A stretch of DNA of 64,000 nucleotides from Leifsonia shinshuensis (GTDB taxonomy: Bacteria; Actinomycetota; Actinomycetes; Actinomycetales; Microbacteriaceae). The notes beneath the pieces are model-generated. The model saw only the letters and a list, made by a program, of their open reading frames with translations. It had not been told where the DNA came from and did not search any database. Below, one piece after another: positions 52,341-60,012 of this stretch (position 1 is the first letter of the stretch; each line of letters begins with the position of its first letter). Both the position numbers and the translations under genes were made by a program. The stretch is taken from NCBI RefSeq assembly GCF_022606355.1, contig NZ_JAHHZQ010000004.1:639312-703311 (forward strand), read 5' to 3'.

Positions 52341-53012
52341 ATGGACGACACCCGGCCCACCGAGCCGCTGCCCCCGCAGCAGCCGCAGAACGCGGCGCCG
52401 CAGCAGCCGTACGCTTCTGGTTCGCAGCAGTACGCTCCCGGTCCCCAGGGGCCGACCGCGATCGTGGAGCCGTTCTACAAGCGTCACGGGCTGGCGTTCG
52501 CGATCTCCACGCTCGTGCTGGCCGTCATCCTGCTCATCGGCATCGCCGGAGCCGGCGCCTTCGCGGTCGGCTCCGTGCTGTTCCACCGCGGCTTCTCCAT
52601 CTCGCACGAATTCCAGGGCGGCGGCAAGGTTCCGATTCCGGTGCCGGGCCAGGGCGGCACGGGCGGCGGAGGGCAGAAGGGCGGCGGTCAGAACGGCCGT
52701 CAGGATGAGGGTCCGATCGCCAAGGGCGTGGTCCGCGGCAGCGTCACGAAGATCGACGGCTCGACCTGGACGATCACGACGGCACGGGGCGCGTCCCTCA
52801 CGGTCGACACCTCCTCGTCCACCGCGTACGGTGCGCCCGGGCAGTCGCAGAAGGCGTCCGACTTCGCGGTCGGCGACGAGGTCATCGTCATCGGCGAGCG
52901 TTCGGGCGGCACGGTGACGGCCAACCGCATCCTCAAGGTGGCCGACCTGCCGGTCCGGCCGCCGTCGGTGCCGGGTTCCAGCGCGACACCGGGCGCGACG
53001 CCCGGAAGCTGA
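52341..53012 (+). CDS. Membrane-anchored DUF5666 protein
   Basis: A 223-residue protein: a Gln/Pro-rich cytoplasmic N terminus (PPQQPQNAAPQQPYASG), one transmembrane helix (about 50-78), a Gly-rich linker (QGGTGGGGQKGGGQ) and a C-terminal domain of short repeats (VVRGSVTKIDGSTWTITTARGASLTVDTSSST) typical of DUF5666. The domain is predicted to be extracytoplasmic. Function unknown. Confidence 0.82.
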   Translation: MDDTRPTEPLPPQQPQNAAPQQPYASGSQQYAPGPQGPTAIVEPFYKRHGLAFAISTLVLAVILLIGIAGAGAFAVGSVLFHRGFSISHEFQGGGKVPIPVPGQGGTGGGGQKGGGQNGRQDEGPIAKGVVRGSVTKIDGSTWTITTARGASLTVDTSSSTAYGAPGQSQKASDFAVGDEVIVIGERSGGTVTANRILKVADLPVRPPSVPGSSATPGATPGS

Positions 53013-53017
53013 CGCTT

Positions 53018-53080
53018 CGACATTCGTCACGAATGTCGTGATTCGTGGCACGAATGTCGCGATTCGCGACGAATCGCGAC
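53018..53080. repeat. Cluster of three interlocking palindromes
   Basis: Between the convergent DUF5666 and SIMPL genes lie three inverted repeats made from variants of ACGAATGTCG: CGACATTCG-TCA-CGAATGTCG (53018-53038), CACGAAT-N6-ATTCGTG (53028-53047) and GTCGCGATTCG with its inverse around CGA (53056-53080). The overlap of the first two means they are mutually exclusive. They may serve as a bidirectional terminator. Confidence 0.75.
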
Positions 53081-53085
53081 CCGCT

Positions 53086-53751
53086 TCAGGACGCCGTGAA
53101 CCGCGCGTGCACCTGGACGGCGACCGTGATGTCCTCCGGCTTGAGCGCGAGCGTCGCTCCGCCGAAGTCCGCGCTCATCGCACGGGCGGCCAGCGGCACC
53201 GGCTGACCGGGAGCCGGCCCGTCGCCCAGCATTCCCGGGTCGCTCAGTGCGAGAGGTCGCACGCTGCTGAGACCGAGGCTGGTGGCGTAGACGGTGGCTT
53301 TGGCCACCGCGTTCTCCACGGCCCGACGGCGCGCCTCCTGCGTGATGGACTGCCGCTTGGCCTCCGTCAGCGTCCAGGTGACACCCTGGATGGTCACGCC
53401 GTCGAGCATCGAGACCACGCCCAGCCAGTCGGACAGGGCGGTGGGCTCGCCGAAGGTCACCTCGATGCCGACCTCCGCGTGGAAGACCGGCGCCAGCCTG
53501 CGGCCGTCCTGGTTCCACGGCCGGTCTCCCCACACCCGCAGCTGGTCGGAGGCCCACGACGTCACCGGGCCCGACTGCGGGTTGTGCAGCTCCCGCAGCT
53601 CCGCGACCAGGGAGGCGTGCCGCTGCGTCGTCAGCGCGAGTGTCTCGTCGCGCTGCTCGCCCTCGTATCCGACCGTGATGCGGACCACGCCGCGCTCGGC
53701 CGGGTGCGTGATCTCGTACTCGCCCTGGACGGTGATGATCGTGTCGGCCAT
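53086..53751 (-). CDS. SIMPL domain (DUF541) protein
   Basis: A 221-residue SIMPL/DUF541 protein. ITVQGEYEITHPAERGVVRITVGYEGEQRDETLALTTQ matches the family opening, and AKRQSITQEARRRAVENAVAKATVYATSLGL is the conserved helix. Family members are usually periplasmic or secreted, but no signal peptide is seen here and the function is unknown. The start is ATG 53751 (MADTIITVQGE). Confidence 0.88.
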   Translation of the reverse strand: MADTIITVQGEYEITHPAERGVVRITVGYEGEQRDETLALTTQRHASLVAELRELHNPQSGPVTSWASDQLRVWGDRPWNQDGRRLAPVFHAEVGIEVTFGEPTALSDWLGVVSMLDGVTIQGVTWTLTEAKRQSITQEARRRAVENAVAKATVYATSLGLSSVRPLALSDPGMLGDGPAPGQPVPLAARAMSADFGGATLALKPEDITVAVQVHARFTAS

Positions 53752-53878
53752 TCCCCGATGCTGGCATAGAACCGGCGTCGATGTTGTTGTAGGATCAGAA
53801 GCTCGCCGCGGCATGCGGTGATTGCATCTGGACAACTCAACAGCGCGCGATGACGACCCGGCCTCACGGCCGTCGCAC

Positions 53879-54273
53879 GGGGATGATCGGTTTCGACATT
53901 GTCTGCGAGAGTGTGAGAAGCGGGTCGAGGATGCATGGTTATCTCGTAAACGATCCATGCAAAAAATAAGTGCCAATAACAAGAGCACTGTCTCGGCCAA
54001 GGCCGACTTCGCCCTCGCGGCGTAAGTTCCCCTTCGCCATCTGAAGAGACCGTCAGACCGGGAACTGTCTTCTACCCGGATCCTGGCGTCAGCTAGAAGA
54101 CTTGCTTCTGCGTTGAGCATCAGGGCGCAGAGGGACTCCAACTGATACTGAGCCCGTCGGAGCAGGTGCCAGCGACAAGTTCCGGGGCTGAGAAAGCGAC
54201 TTCACTGGCTACGCCCGTAGAAGGCACATGACCACAGCAGTGGACGGGGGTTCGATTCCCCCCATCTCCACCA
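53879..54273 (+). ncRNA. ssrA: Transfer-messenger RNA
   Basis: A 395-base tmRNA. The 5' end GGGGATGATCGGTTTCGAC pairs with the 3' CATCTCC before ACCA to form the tRNA-like acceptor, and GGGGGTTCGATTCCCCC is the T arm. The tag frame runs 53972-54025 and encodes ANNKSTVSAKADFALAA followed by TAA, a typical actinobacterial proteolysis tag. With SmpB it rescues stalled ribosomes. Its 3' end is the likely integration site for the adjoining recombinase. Confidence 0.97.
54249..54273 (+). other. Presumed attachment site in the ssrA 3' end
   Basis: The T arm and acceptor of ssrA are a common integration target for tyrosine recombinases. The integrase gene begins 187 bases away on the opposite strand. 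No second copy of this sequence was found in the window. Confidence 0.5.
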
Positions 54274-54322
54274 ATCGGTCGTCGTCGCGCGTTGCTTGAG
54301 ATCCGCGTAATCACGCGGAAGT

Positions 54323-54354
54323 CGGGGCCTTTTCCGCTTGCGGGAGAGGCCCCG
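54323..54354. terminator. Hairpin between ssrA and the integrase gene
   Basis: CGGGGCCT (54323-54330) pairs with AGGCCCCG (54347-54354), with further pairing TCCGC/GCGGGA inside. It could stop both ssrA and integrase transcripts. Confidence 0.6.
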
Positions 54355-54365
54355 ATTTGGTCGCG

Positions 54366-54477
54366 TGCCCACACTTTGCCCACACTTTTGTGGGCATTGG
54401 GTGATCTCGTTGGCTCTAACGGAGCTCATTGTGATTACACGAGCGTTATGGGCGCGGAGTTAGTTGCGTGCCCACAC
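54366..54477. repeat. TGCCCACAC repeats (integrase arm-site candidates)
   Basis: TGCCCACAC occurs at 54366-54374, 54377-54385 and 54469-54477, and its inverse TGTGGGCA at 54389-54396. The first and third share the longer GCGTGCCCACAC. The last copy overlaps the end of the integrase gene. Confidence 0.5.
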
Positions 54478-55638
54478 GTCGGCGAGGTTGGCCCGGCGGG
54501 CACCCTCGTCGAGGCGCTCAGCCACCTCGTCGAGATCGTCTTCGAACAGATCCGCGTACGTGTCGAGTGTCATCGCGGCCGACTTGTGGCCGAGCATCCG
54601 CTGGACCGCTTTGACGTTCGCTCCGGAGCTGACGGCGAGGCTCGCCGCAGTGTGCCGGAGATCGTGCGGAGTGAGGCGCTCAATGTCGGAGGCGACGAGA
54701 GCGTCGAGAAACCATGACGACGTGCCGGCGCTGGTTTTGGGTCGGCGCAAGAACTGCCCGAAGCGATCGGCGAAGACCAGGTCGTCTGGCGCTTTGCCTT
54801 CGCAGAGGTGCGCGAGCGGCTCGGCGAGGACGGCGGGGAACGGCACGGCGCGCTTCTCCCACGACTTTGGTGCACCGACGAGGATCTTGCCGTCGACCTC
54901 GGTGGCCGTGCGGCTGATCTGCAGGCGTCGACGCAGCATGTTCAGGTCGCGAACTTGGAGCCCGACGGCCTCTCCCCATCGCAGCCCGCAGTACGCGAGC
55001 AGGACGATCATCGTCCGTTGGGTTGGCGTGGCGGCAGCTGCGGCGAAACGGGCGACCTCGGCGTGGCTGAGATAACGACGTGGCTTGTTGGAAACCTTTC
55101 GGGGCGCTCCCTCTGTGCGCCGCGCGACATTCTTGGGTACTCGGCCATCTTTGAGGGCCATGTCGAGGACGCCGGCAAGCACACCGAGGGCGCGGAGAAC
55201 GACCGTCGCTGAGCGCGGACGGGCCTGCGCTGCAGGGACGGTCTTTCCTCCGCTCTTGTGCGTGACAGCCGTTCCTTGCCCAAGCTGACGGATCCACTGC
55301 TCCACGGCGCTGGCGCGGATCGCCCCGACTGGTGTCGTTGCCCAACGCGGGCCGACGTAGACGCGCCACGATACGGCGATCGAGTGGTAGCTCGAGGGCT
55401 TCATCGATTGCTGCTTGTTCGCCAGCCACTCGGCAGCCAATTCGCCGACCGTGACGCGTGCCGCGGCAGCGGAGACGAAGGATCCGCTTGCTTTCGAGAT
55501 CTCGACGTTGGCGAGATAGAGCTCCGCGTCTCGCTTGGTAGTGAAGCCGCGTTTGTCCGTCTGGACGTGCTCCGGTGTCCGGTATCGGACCCGCCAGCGT
55601 CGTCCGGCCGCTGTGTCGTACGGAGTGACGCTGCCCAT
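54460..55638 (-). CDS. int: Tyrosine recombinase / phage-type integrase
   Basis: A 392-residue integrase. Residues about 1-55 are an AP2-like arm-binding domain (RRWRVRYRTPEHVQTDKRGFTTKRDAELYLA), 60-165 the core-binding SAM-like domain, and 185-380 the catalytic domain with R220 (AYCGLRWGE), H325 and R328 (LTPHDLRHTAASLA), H351 (MLGHKS) and Y361 (TLDTYADLF). All catalytic residues are intact. ATG 55638 has AGGAGGT at 5 bases. It faces the ssrA 3' end, as expected if it integrated there. A 22-bp perfect palindrome lies just upstream. Confidence 0.95.
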   Translation of the reverse strand: MGSVTPYDTAAGRRWRVRYRTPEHVQTDKRGFTTKRDAELYLANVEISKASGSFVSAAAARVTVGELAAEWLANKQQSMKPSSYHSIAVSWRVYVGPRWATTPVGAIRASAVEQWIRQLGQGTAVTHKSGGKTVPAAQARPRSATVVLRALGVLAGVLDMALKDGRVPKNVARRTEGAPRKVSNKPRRYLSHAEVARFAAAAATPTQRTMIVLLAYCGLRWGEAVGLQVRDLNMLRRRLQISRTATEVDGKILVGAPKSWEKRAVPFPAVLAEPLAHLCEGKAPDDLVFADRFGQFLRRPKTSAGTSSWFLDALVASDIERLTPHDLRHTAASLAVSSGANVKAVQRMLGHKSAAMTLDTYADLFEDDLDEVAERLDEGARRANLADVWARN

Positions 55639-55667
55639 GATGACCTCCTAGTGACGGCGGTGGTCGT

Positions 55668-55689
55668 GGCGCTTCTGATCAGAAGCGCC
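55668..55689. promoter_or_regulatory. Perfect 22-bp palindrome upstream of the integrase gene
   Basis: GGCGCTTCTGA and its exact inverse TCAGAAGCGCC abut without a spacer, 30-51 bases before the integrase start. It looks like an operator for a dimeric repressor. The rest of the 307-base gap 55639-55945 shows no convincing gene. Confidence 0.6.
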
Positions 55690-55945
55690 CTCGGATACAG
55701 GTTGGCAAGTTCGGGCGAGATCGTCGCGTACTTCAGGCTTTCGAGCGTGCGGCGATTGAAACCAACCCGGCTCGGTTCTTGCGACTGCCCCGCTCCCTGA
55801 TGATTGCGTGTTGGGAGACCGTGTCAAGGGCGCTGCGCGTCGCTTCGCGATGCAGCGGAGCTGCACCCTTGACGCGGTCGACCAACGCGCGAAACTGGCC
55901 GCTGCGGGGCCGGCTGAGAGCTGCTCAGCATCAGAGGTTCCGGTG

Positions 55946-56311
55946 TTAGGCATCGGGAGCTCGCCTGCTCAGCGCTTGACGACTGAGACCTGTTAGTGCG
56001 GCGAGTGAGTTCCAGCTCTCGCCGGCGTTGCGCAAACGGGTGATCAGTTGGTCGCGCTCTGTCCGAGCTGCGGCCTGTTCTCGTCGCAGACGTTCGATCG
56101 TCGACGCGACGTCACGTAGATGTCGGAGCGCTTCTTCGCGTCCGCCCCACTTCGTTTCCAGCTCAGATAGAGCGTTGGTGGTTCGCGCAGTTTCAGCGAT
56201 GCGCTGTCTCTCGGATGAGCGTCTGGCGGAGGCTGCGTCGCGCTCAAGCCGCTGGCGCGCGTAGGACCTTCCACGTCCCTCTGCCCGCTTTGCCTTCCCC
56301 CGATTTGCCAT
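55946..56311 (-). CDS. Small coiled-coil HTH protein of the island
   Basis: A 121-residue basic protein. Residues about 5-95 form Arg/Glu/Ala-rich helices (ARQRLERDAASARRSSERQRIAETARTTNALSELE; STIERLRREQAAARTERDQLI), and the C terminus is a helix-turn-helix-like SWNSLAALTGLSRQALSRRA. It lies upstream of the integrase gene on the same strand. A role as an excisionase or regulator, perhaps acting at the 22-bp palindrome, is possible (inference). No named family recognised. Confidence 0.62.
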   Translation of the reverse strand: MANRGKAKRAEGRGRSYARQRLERDAASARRSSERQRIAETARTTNALSELETKWGGREEALRHLRDVASTIERLRREQAAARTERDQLITRLRNAGESWNSLAALTGLSRQALSRRAPDA

Positions 56312-56605
56312 GCACCTTGGTTTACACGCGACCCCCGTCATTCCGGGCGCTGAGCAGCGCTCCACTTAAAGTGCCTACGTGCATTGCGTTTCGACTGGTT
56401 GTCTTTGGTCTGTGCTTGCTTGCCCTTCGCTGCTTCTCGCGCTGGGTTTCTCATCTCTTTCGGTGGTCGTCTGTAGGGTCCATTCTTCGTTACTGATTTT
56501 CGAGTCCCTCGGCCTATCTATGGCTGATCCATCTCGAGGCGGGTCCAGTGATGCGAGCCCAATTGCCAGCGCGACCTCTAGCGCGTTCGTCATTTTAAGG
56601 AGGAG
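56312..56605. other. Lower-GC stretch without a convincing gene
   Basis: The stretch is richer in T and A than the rest of the window. A 72-codon minus-strand frame (56375-56593) and a 76-codon plus-strand frame (56379-56609) exist, but neither has a ribosome binding site in place or a recognisable protein. Confidence 0.4.
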
Positions 56606-56773
56606 CTAGCTCAACCGACGTAGGCGCTCGCGACGGCGCATTGCCACGGCGCGCACGATCAGGGGCGCGTCGCCGATTGCTGGGAGAAACCAGAACAGCC
56701 ACGAGAGTAGAAGGCGCCTGGTCCACCAGGTCGCTGAGCGTCCTGTCCAGTTCAGTGCGAGGGGCATCGCCAT
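56606..56773 (-). CDS. Possible 55-residue membrane protein
   Basis: A short frame beginning at ATG 56773 encodes one hydrophobic helix (RRLLLSWLFWFLPAIGDAPLIVRAV) and a basic end (MRRRERLRRLS). The positive-inside charge pattern is convincing, but no family is recognised and no strong ribosome binding site is seen. It follows another tiny hydrophobic frame by 10 bases. Confidence 0.35.
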   Translation of the reverse strand: MAMPLALNWTGRSATWWTRRLLLSWLFWFLPAIGDAPLIVRAVAMRRRERLRRLS

Positions 56774-56783
56774 GTCTGTGGAG

Positions 56784-56939
56784 TCAGCGGTAGACGAAGC
56801 CGAATGCCGCGGCCCCTCCTGCCAGGACCAGGGGTGCGTCGGTCGGCCACCAGAAGGCCGACATTGCGCAGGTGGTCGAGAAGGTGAGCAGGATGGCGCC
56901 GGGGTACCCGGCGCCCGGCGATCTGGTGACGGTATACAC
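56784..56939 (-). CDS. Possible 51-residue membrane protein
   Basis: A frame from GTG 56939 encodes two short hydrophobic stretches (YPGAILLTFSTTCAMSAFWW and APLVLAGGAAAFGFVYR). It is followed closely by the 55-residue frame. The two together look like a tiny membrane-protein pair, but the evidence is only hydropathy and spacing. Confidence 0.33.
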   Translation of the reverse strand: MYTVTRSPGAGYPGAILLTFSTTCAMSAFWWPTDAPLVLAGGAAAFGFVYR

Positions 56940-57067
56940 TCATGCCCGACCGCGAGTAACCCCGTCGTCAAGGTCCCACGCTACCCACAAGGTGCACTGT
57001 TAGTCTTTTGATTGCTGCCCCAGACCCTGGTTGCTAGAGCACTTCGCTCGCGCCGATAGGGGGCACA

Positions 57068-58171
57068 ATGTCCGGCACCGATTCGAGAGTTTCAGCGGTC
57101 ATTTTCACGCGCCCCAAACGCGGCGGTGACCGGTCCAACCCGACCACTCAATATTCGGCGCTCCTTCGTACCGTTCGAGATGCCGGCCTGTTGTCGAGGC
57201 GCCGCGGCTTCTACATCGGGATGTTCATCATCCTGGTTGTCGTTCTGAGCGCCGTCGGTGTCGGCTTCGTTCTGCTCGGTGACTCCTGGTTCCAGCTCAT
57301 CCTGGCCGGCATACTCGGTCTCGTGTTCACCCAGTTCGCCTTTCTCGGTCATGAGGCGTCACATCGCCAGGTTTTCACCTCAGGCAAGGCGAACGACGTG
57401 GCGGCCCGCGTGATCGCGAACCTGATCGTCGGTATTAGCTACTCCTGGTGGATGACCAAACACAGTCGTCACCACGCGAACCCGAACATCTTCGGCAAAG
57501 ACCCTGACATTGCGCGCGACTTCGTCTCGTTCACCGAGACCGACGCCGCGAAAGCGCGCGGCCCCTACGCTTGGGTGACTCGGCGACAGGGCTACCTGTT
57601 CTTTCCGCTCCTCGCCTTCGAGGGGGTGAACCTGCACCTGCACGGCTTCCGCACCGTCTTCGGGCCCGGCAAGGTCGACAAGCGCTGGCTGGAGGCACTG
57701 ATGCTCGTCGCCCGATTCGGCGCTTACCTTGCCGTGCTGTTCCTCCTGCTGCCACCCGGACTGGCGTTCGCGTTCCTGGGCGTTCAGCTCGCGGTGTTCG
57801 GAATCTATATGGGCGCATCCTTCGCTCCGAACCACAAAGGGATGCCCATCCTGGCGCGTGACGCCAACGTGGACTTCCTCCGGCGCCAGGTTCTCACGTC
57901 CCGCAACGTGCGGGGCGGCCGCCTCATGGATCTATTCATGGGCGGACTCAACCACCAGGTCGAACACCATCTGTTCCCAAACATGCCCCGACCGCATCTC
58001 AAGCAAGCACAACTGATCACGAAGGCCTACTGCGCCGAAAAGGGGATCGCATACACGGAGGCCACGCTTATCGAGTCGTACGGCATTGTAATCCGCTACC
58101 TGAACCGGGTCGGCCTGTCTGCTGGTGCCGATCCTTTCGACTGCCCAGCCGCGAGCGCGTTGGGGCGTTAA
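57068..58171 (+). CDS. Fatty acid desaturase (acyl-CoA/acyl-lipid type)
   Basis: A 367-residue membrane desaturase with the three His boxes: HEASH (95-99), HSRHH (132-136) and QVEHH (297-301), which bind the di-iron centre. Hydrophobic pairs are at about 50-70, 75-95 and 205-250. It introduces a double bond into membrane fatty acids with O2 and an electron donor, raising fluidity in the cold. ATG 57068 follows ATAGGGGGCACA. It is intact, unlike the next gene. Its presence on the presumed island suggests acquired membrane adaptation. Confidence 0.92.
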   Translation: MSGTDSRVSAVIFTRPKRGGDRSNPTTQYSALLRTVRDAGLLSRRRGFYIGMFIILVVVLSAVGVGFVLLGDSWFQLILAGILGLVFTQFAFLGHEASHRQVFTSGKANDVAARVIANLIVGISYSWWMTKHSRHHANPNIFGKDPDIARDFVSFTETDAAKARGPYAWVTRRQGYLFFPLLAFEGVNLHLHGFRTVFGPGKVDKRWLEALMLVARFGAYLAVLFLLLPPGLAFAFLGVQLAVFGIYMGASFAPNHKGMPILARDANVDFLRRQVLTSRNVRGGRLMDLFMGGLNHQVEHHLFPNMPRPHLKQAQLITKAYCAEKGIAYTEATLIESYGIVIRYLNRVGLSAGADPFDCPAASALGR

Positions 58172-58220
58172 GACAGGGTGGCTCGAAACTGGGCGCTGCG
58201 TGTGGACGGAGGGCGCTGCT

Positions 58221-59164
58221 GTGACGGGGGTTCCTGAGGCGTTCGAAGTCATCGTCGTCGGCGCCAGGCCGCGGCTCGGCGGCGGCAATGAGTGCTTTAC
58301 GCGCTCGGGCGACCGCCAGGGTACTGATGTCCGTGATCGAGAACAGCTGGGGCCGGGACAAAGTGCGCGGCGACGGGGGCGAGCCCTGAAGCCGCCAGCG
58401 GATCGATGGCCTGGTCTCCCTGGCCTGCTCTGCCCGAACGAACGGGTGTCTCGGTTCCAGCTGGTCGCTGGAAATGCCGACACGACTGGAACGGCATTGC
58501 ATCCCGGGTATGTGGTCCCTCGGGCTGAGCTCGATCACCGGCTTATGCTCGCTGCCGGCAAGTCCGGGGTGATCTACCGCCAGCATGCCGGCGCGAAGTA
58601 CACCAAGATGCGAGCCGCGTCGTCGTTGACGGCACCTATAGCGCGCAAGTGCTGATCGGCGCCGACGGGGCGAACGCAACGGTGCGCCGTCCTGTGGGAC
58701 AGCCGCCCAACCGCGGGTACCTGGCCGTAGCCGTGCGGGGGTACGCGCCCGCCCTGGATGGCTTCGACGGGCTCTATCTTTGCTGGGATCCTTAGCTTGG
58801 CACCGGCCGGGCCTACGCATGCGCGTTCCGAACTGTCCACGGCACCGTCAATCTCGGCTACGGGACGACTGCATCGGCAATGACCCGGTCAGAGTCGGAG
58901 GATCGCGCAGCCGGACTACTCCCAGGCTTCGCGGTTGACTCCACCCGACTGACCGGACACTTATTGCCGTTATCAACCCGCATGCCCCGCCCCGTTGTCG
59001 GCCGCGTGCTTCTTGTCGGCGGCGCAGCCAGTCTGGTCAATCCGCTAACCGGGGAATGCATCTTCTGCGCGCTGACCTCCGGCGCTCTCGGCGGGAAGGC
59101 CGCTATCGCTGGTAATGCCGGTGGAGTCTATTCCCGTGCCCTTCGGAGAAGATTCGGCCGTTAA
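58221..59164 (+). pseudogene. Decayed geranylgeranyl-reductase-like FAD oxidoreductase
   Basis: Fragments of one flavoprotein appear in order but in different frames. At the start is FEVIVVGARPRLGGGNE, a damaged GxGPxG FAD loop. Then come VVPRAELDHRLMLAAGKSGV, VLIGADGANATVRR (frame-shifted, intact motif), and near the end RVLLVGGAASLVNPLTGECI, where the family's GDAAS and GEGI are mutated. A stop (TAG) interrupts at 58793. The closest pattern is the geranylgeranyl reductase family. The remnants end at TAA 59162-59164. Confidence 0.75.
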
Positions 59165-59292
59165 CACCGCCAGTGACGAGCACTGTATCCACTTCTGGAG
59201 TGGCCATCAGTGATTGCAGCTGCCGCGCGTGCCAGCGGGTGCGATTCTCGAATCTTCCGGCAATTGGCCTCCGTCGGGCTCGGCGAGGGAGA

Positions 59293-59329
59293 CCGCCTGA
59301 GCGGCATCGCGCGGACGCGGCTCAGGCGG
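59293..59329 (-). terminator. Terminator after the small helical protein gene
   Basis: CCGCCTGAGC (59293-59302) pairs with GCTCAGGCGG (59320-59329), a perfect 10-bp stem with a 17-base loop, starting 6 bases beyond the stop at 59336. Confidence 0.65.
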
Positions 59330-59335
59330 CGGATA

Positions 59336-59521
59336 CTACTTTGTGGTGGGGACGGACGCGGGCTGGCTGGCAGCCGCGTGGATCTTGTCGGCCGCGGTGC
59401 GGAGCGCGTCCTCGACAGCGTCGGTGACGGTGTTGACCTTGTCCTCGACCGCGTCGACGACGTGGTCGGTGACCTTGCTGGTACTTTCGCCAGCGTCTTT
59501 GATGCTTTGCCCTGCAGTCAT
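59336..59521 (-). CDS. Small amphipathic helical (LEA/antitoxin-like) protein
   Basis: A 61-residue protein made almost entirely of amphipathic helix with Asp/Val/Ala/Lys repeats (SKVTDHVVDAVEDKVNTVTDAVEDALRTAADKI). The 11-residue-like periodicity recalls CsbD, LEA or MT0933-type small stress proteins; the exact family is not certain. ATG 59521 has GAAGG at 6 bases. It lies downstream of the Asp23-type minus-strand genes and ends in a terminator. Confidence 0.65.
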   Translation of the reverse strand: MTAGQSIKDAGESTSKVTDHVVDAVEDKVNTVTDAVEDALRTAADKIHAAASQPASVPTTK

Positions 59522-59640
59522 GATGACCTTCTCTGAGATTGCCGTTCGCGGGTGAGGCGAGCGGACGCAGACCGGCCGCAGTGCCCGGCAATTGCTGGGC
59601 GCAACAGCGATGACGGTCCGTGTGTACTCACGATACGTCC

Positions 59641-59666
59641 GCCAGATGTGTGCGCTCACATCTGGC
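59641..59666 (-). terminator. Hairpin after the 105-residue Asp23-like gene
   Basis: GCCAGATGTG (59641-59650) pairs perfectly with CACATCTGGC (59657-59666) around TGCGCT, 29 bases past the stop at 59695. It would end the sigma-factor operon before the small helical gene. Confidence 0.6.
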
Positions 59667-59694
59667 CGGGTCGGCGCCCGCTTGGCGTGGGCGG

Positions 59695-60012
59695 TCAGCT
59701 GATGCTTGCTACGGTGACCCGGATTTCCGTTGGGGTTAGTGCAACGTGGCTTGTGAGGTAGTTCGCGACTGTGTCGTAGACGTGTCGGCAGGTGGTTTGG
59801 GCTGCGAGGTCACGTTCCACGCCGATGCTGATCGAAACGGAGATTCGGTCGGCAGTGATGGTTACGACTACACCCGGCGGCCGGCCGTTCGACGCGCCGA
59901 GGTTGCCGATCGAGCCGGGGATGCTGAGCACGGGAGCATAGATCGCGGTGACCCCGCGTGTGCTGCGGATCAGTGTTGTGAGTTCGTCCGACAGGTCGCG
60001 TTCCTGTGTCAC
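59695..60012 (-). CDS. Asp23/Gls24-like small protein
   Basis: A 105-residue protein with the Asp23-like alternation of strands and helices (RGVTAIYAP, VVVTITADRISVSISIGVERDLAAQTTCRHVYDTVANYLTSH, TEIRVTVASIS). It is the third gene of the minus-strand operon after the sigma factor and the 209-residue protein, joined by a GTGA overlap. Proteins of this kind occur in actinobacterial Asp23 loci and probably interact with the other Asp23 members at the membrane. Confidence 0.72.
   Translation of the reverse strand: MTQERDLSDELTTLIRSTRGVTAIYAPVLSIPGSIGNLGASNGRPPGVVVTITADRISVSISIGVERDLAAQTTCRHVYDTVANYLTSHVALTPTEIRVTVASIS

Noticed and set aside
56375..56609. Two overlapping 72- and 76-codon frames on opposite strands
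   Set aside because: Neither has a properly placed ribosome binding site or recognisable protein; the AAGGAGG at about 56597 is not followed by a start codon.
58125..58655. An intact 176-residue gene at the start of the flavoprotein remnant
   Set aside because: The frame begins inside the desaturase gene, its FAD loop is damaged and the rest of the same protein continues in other frames.
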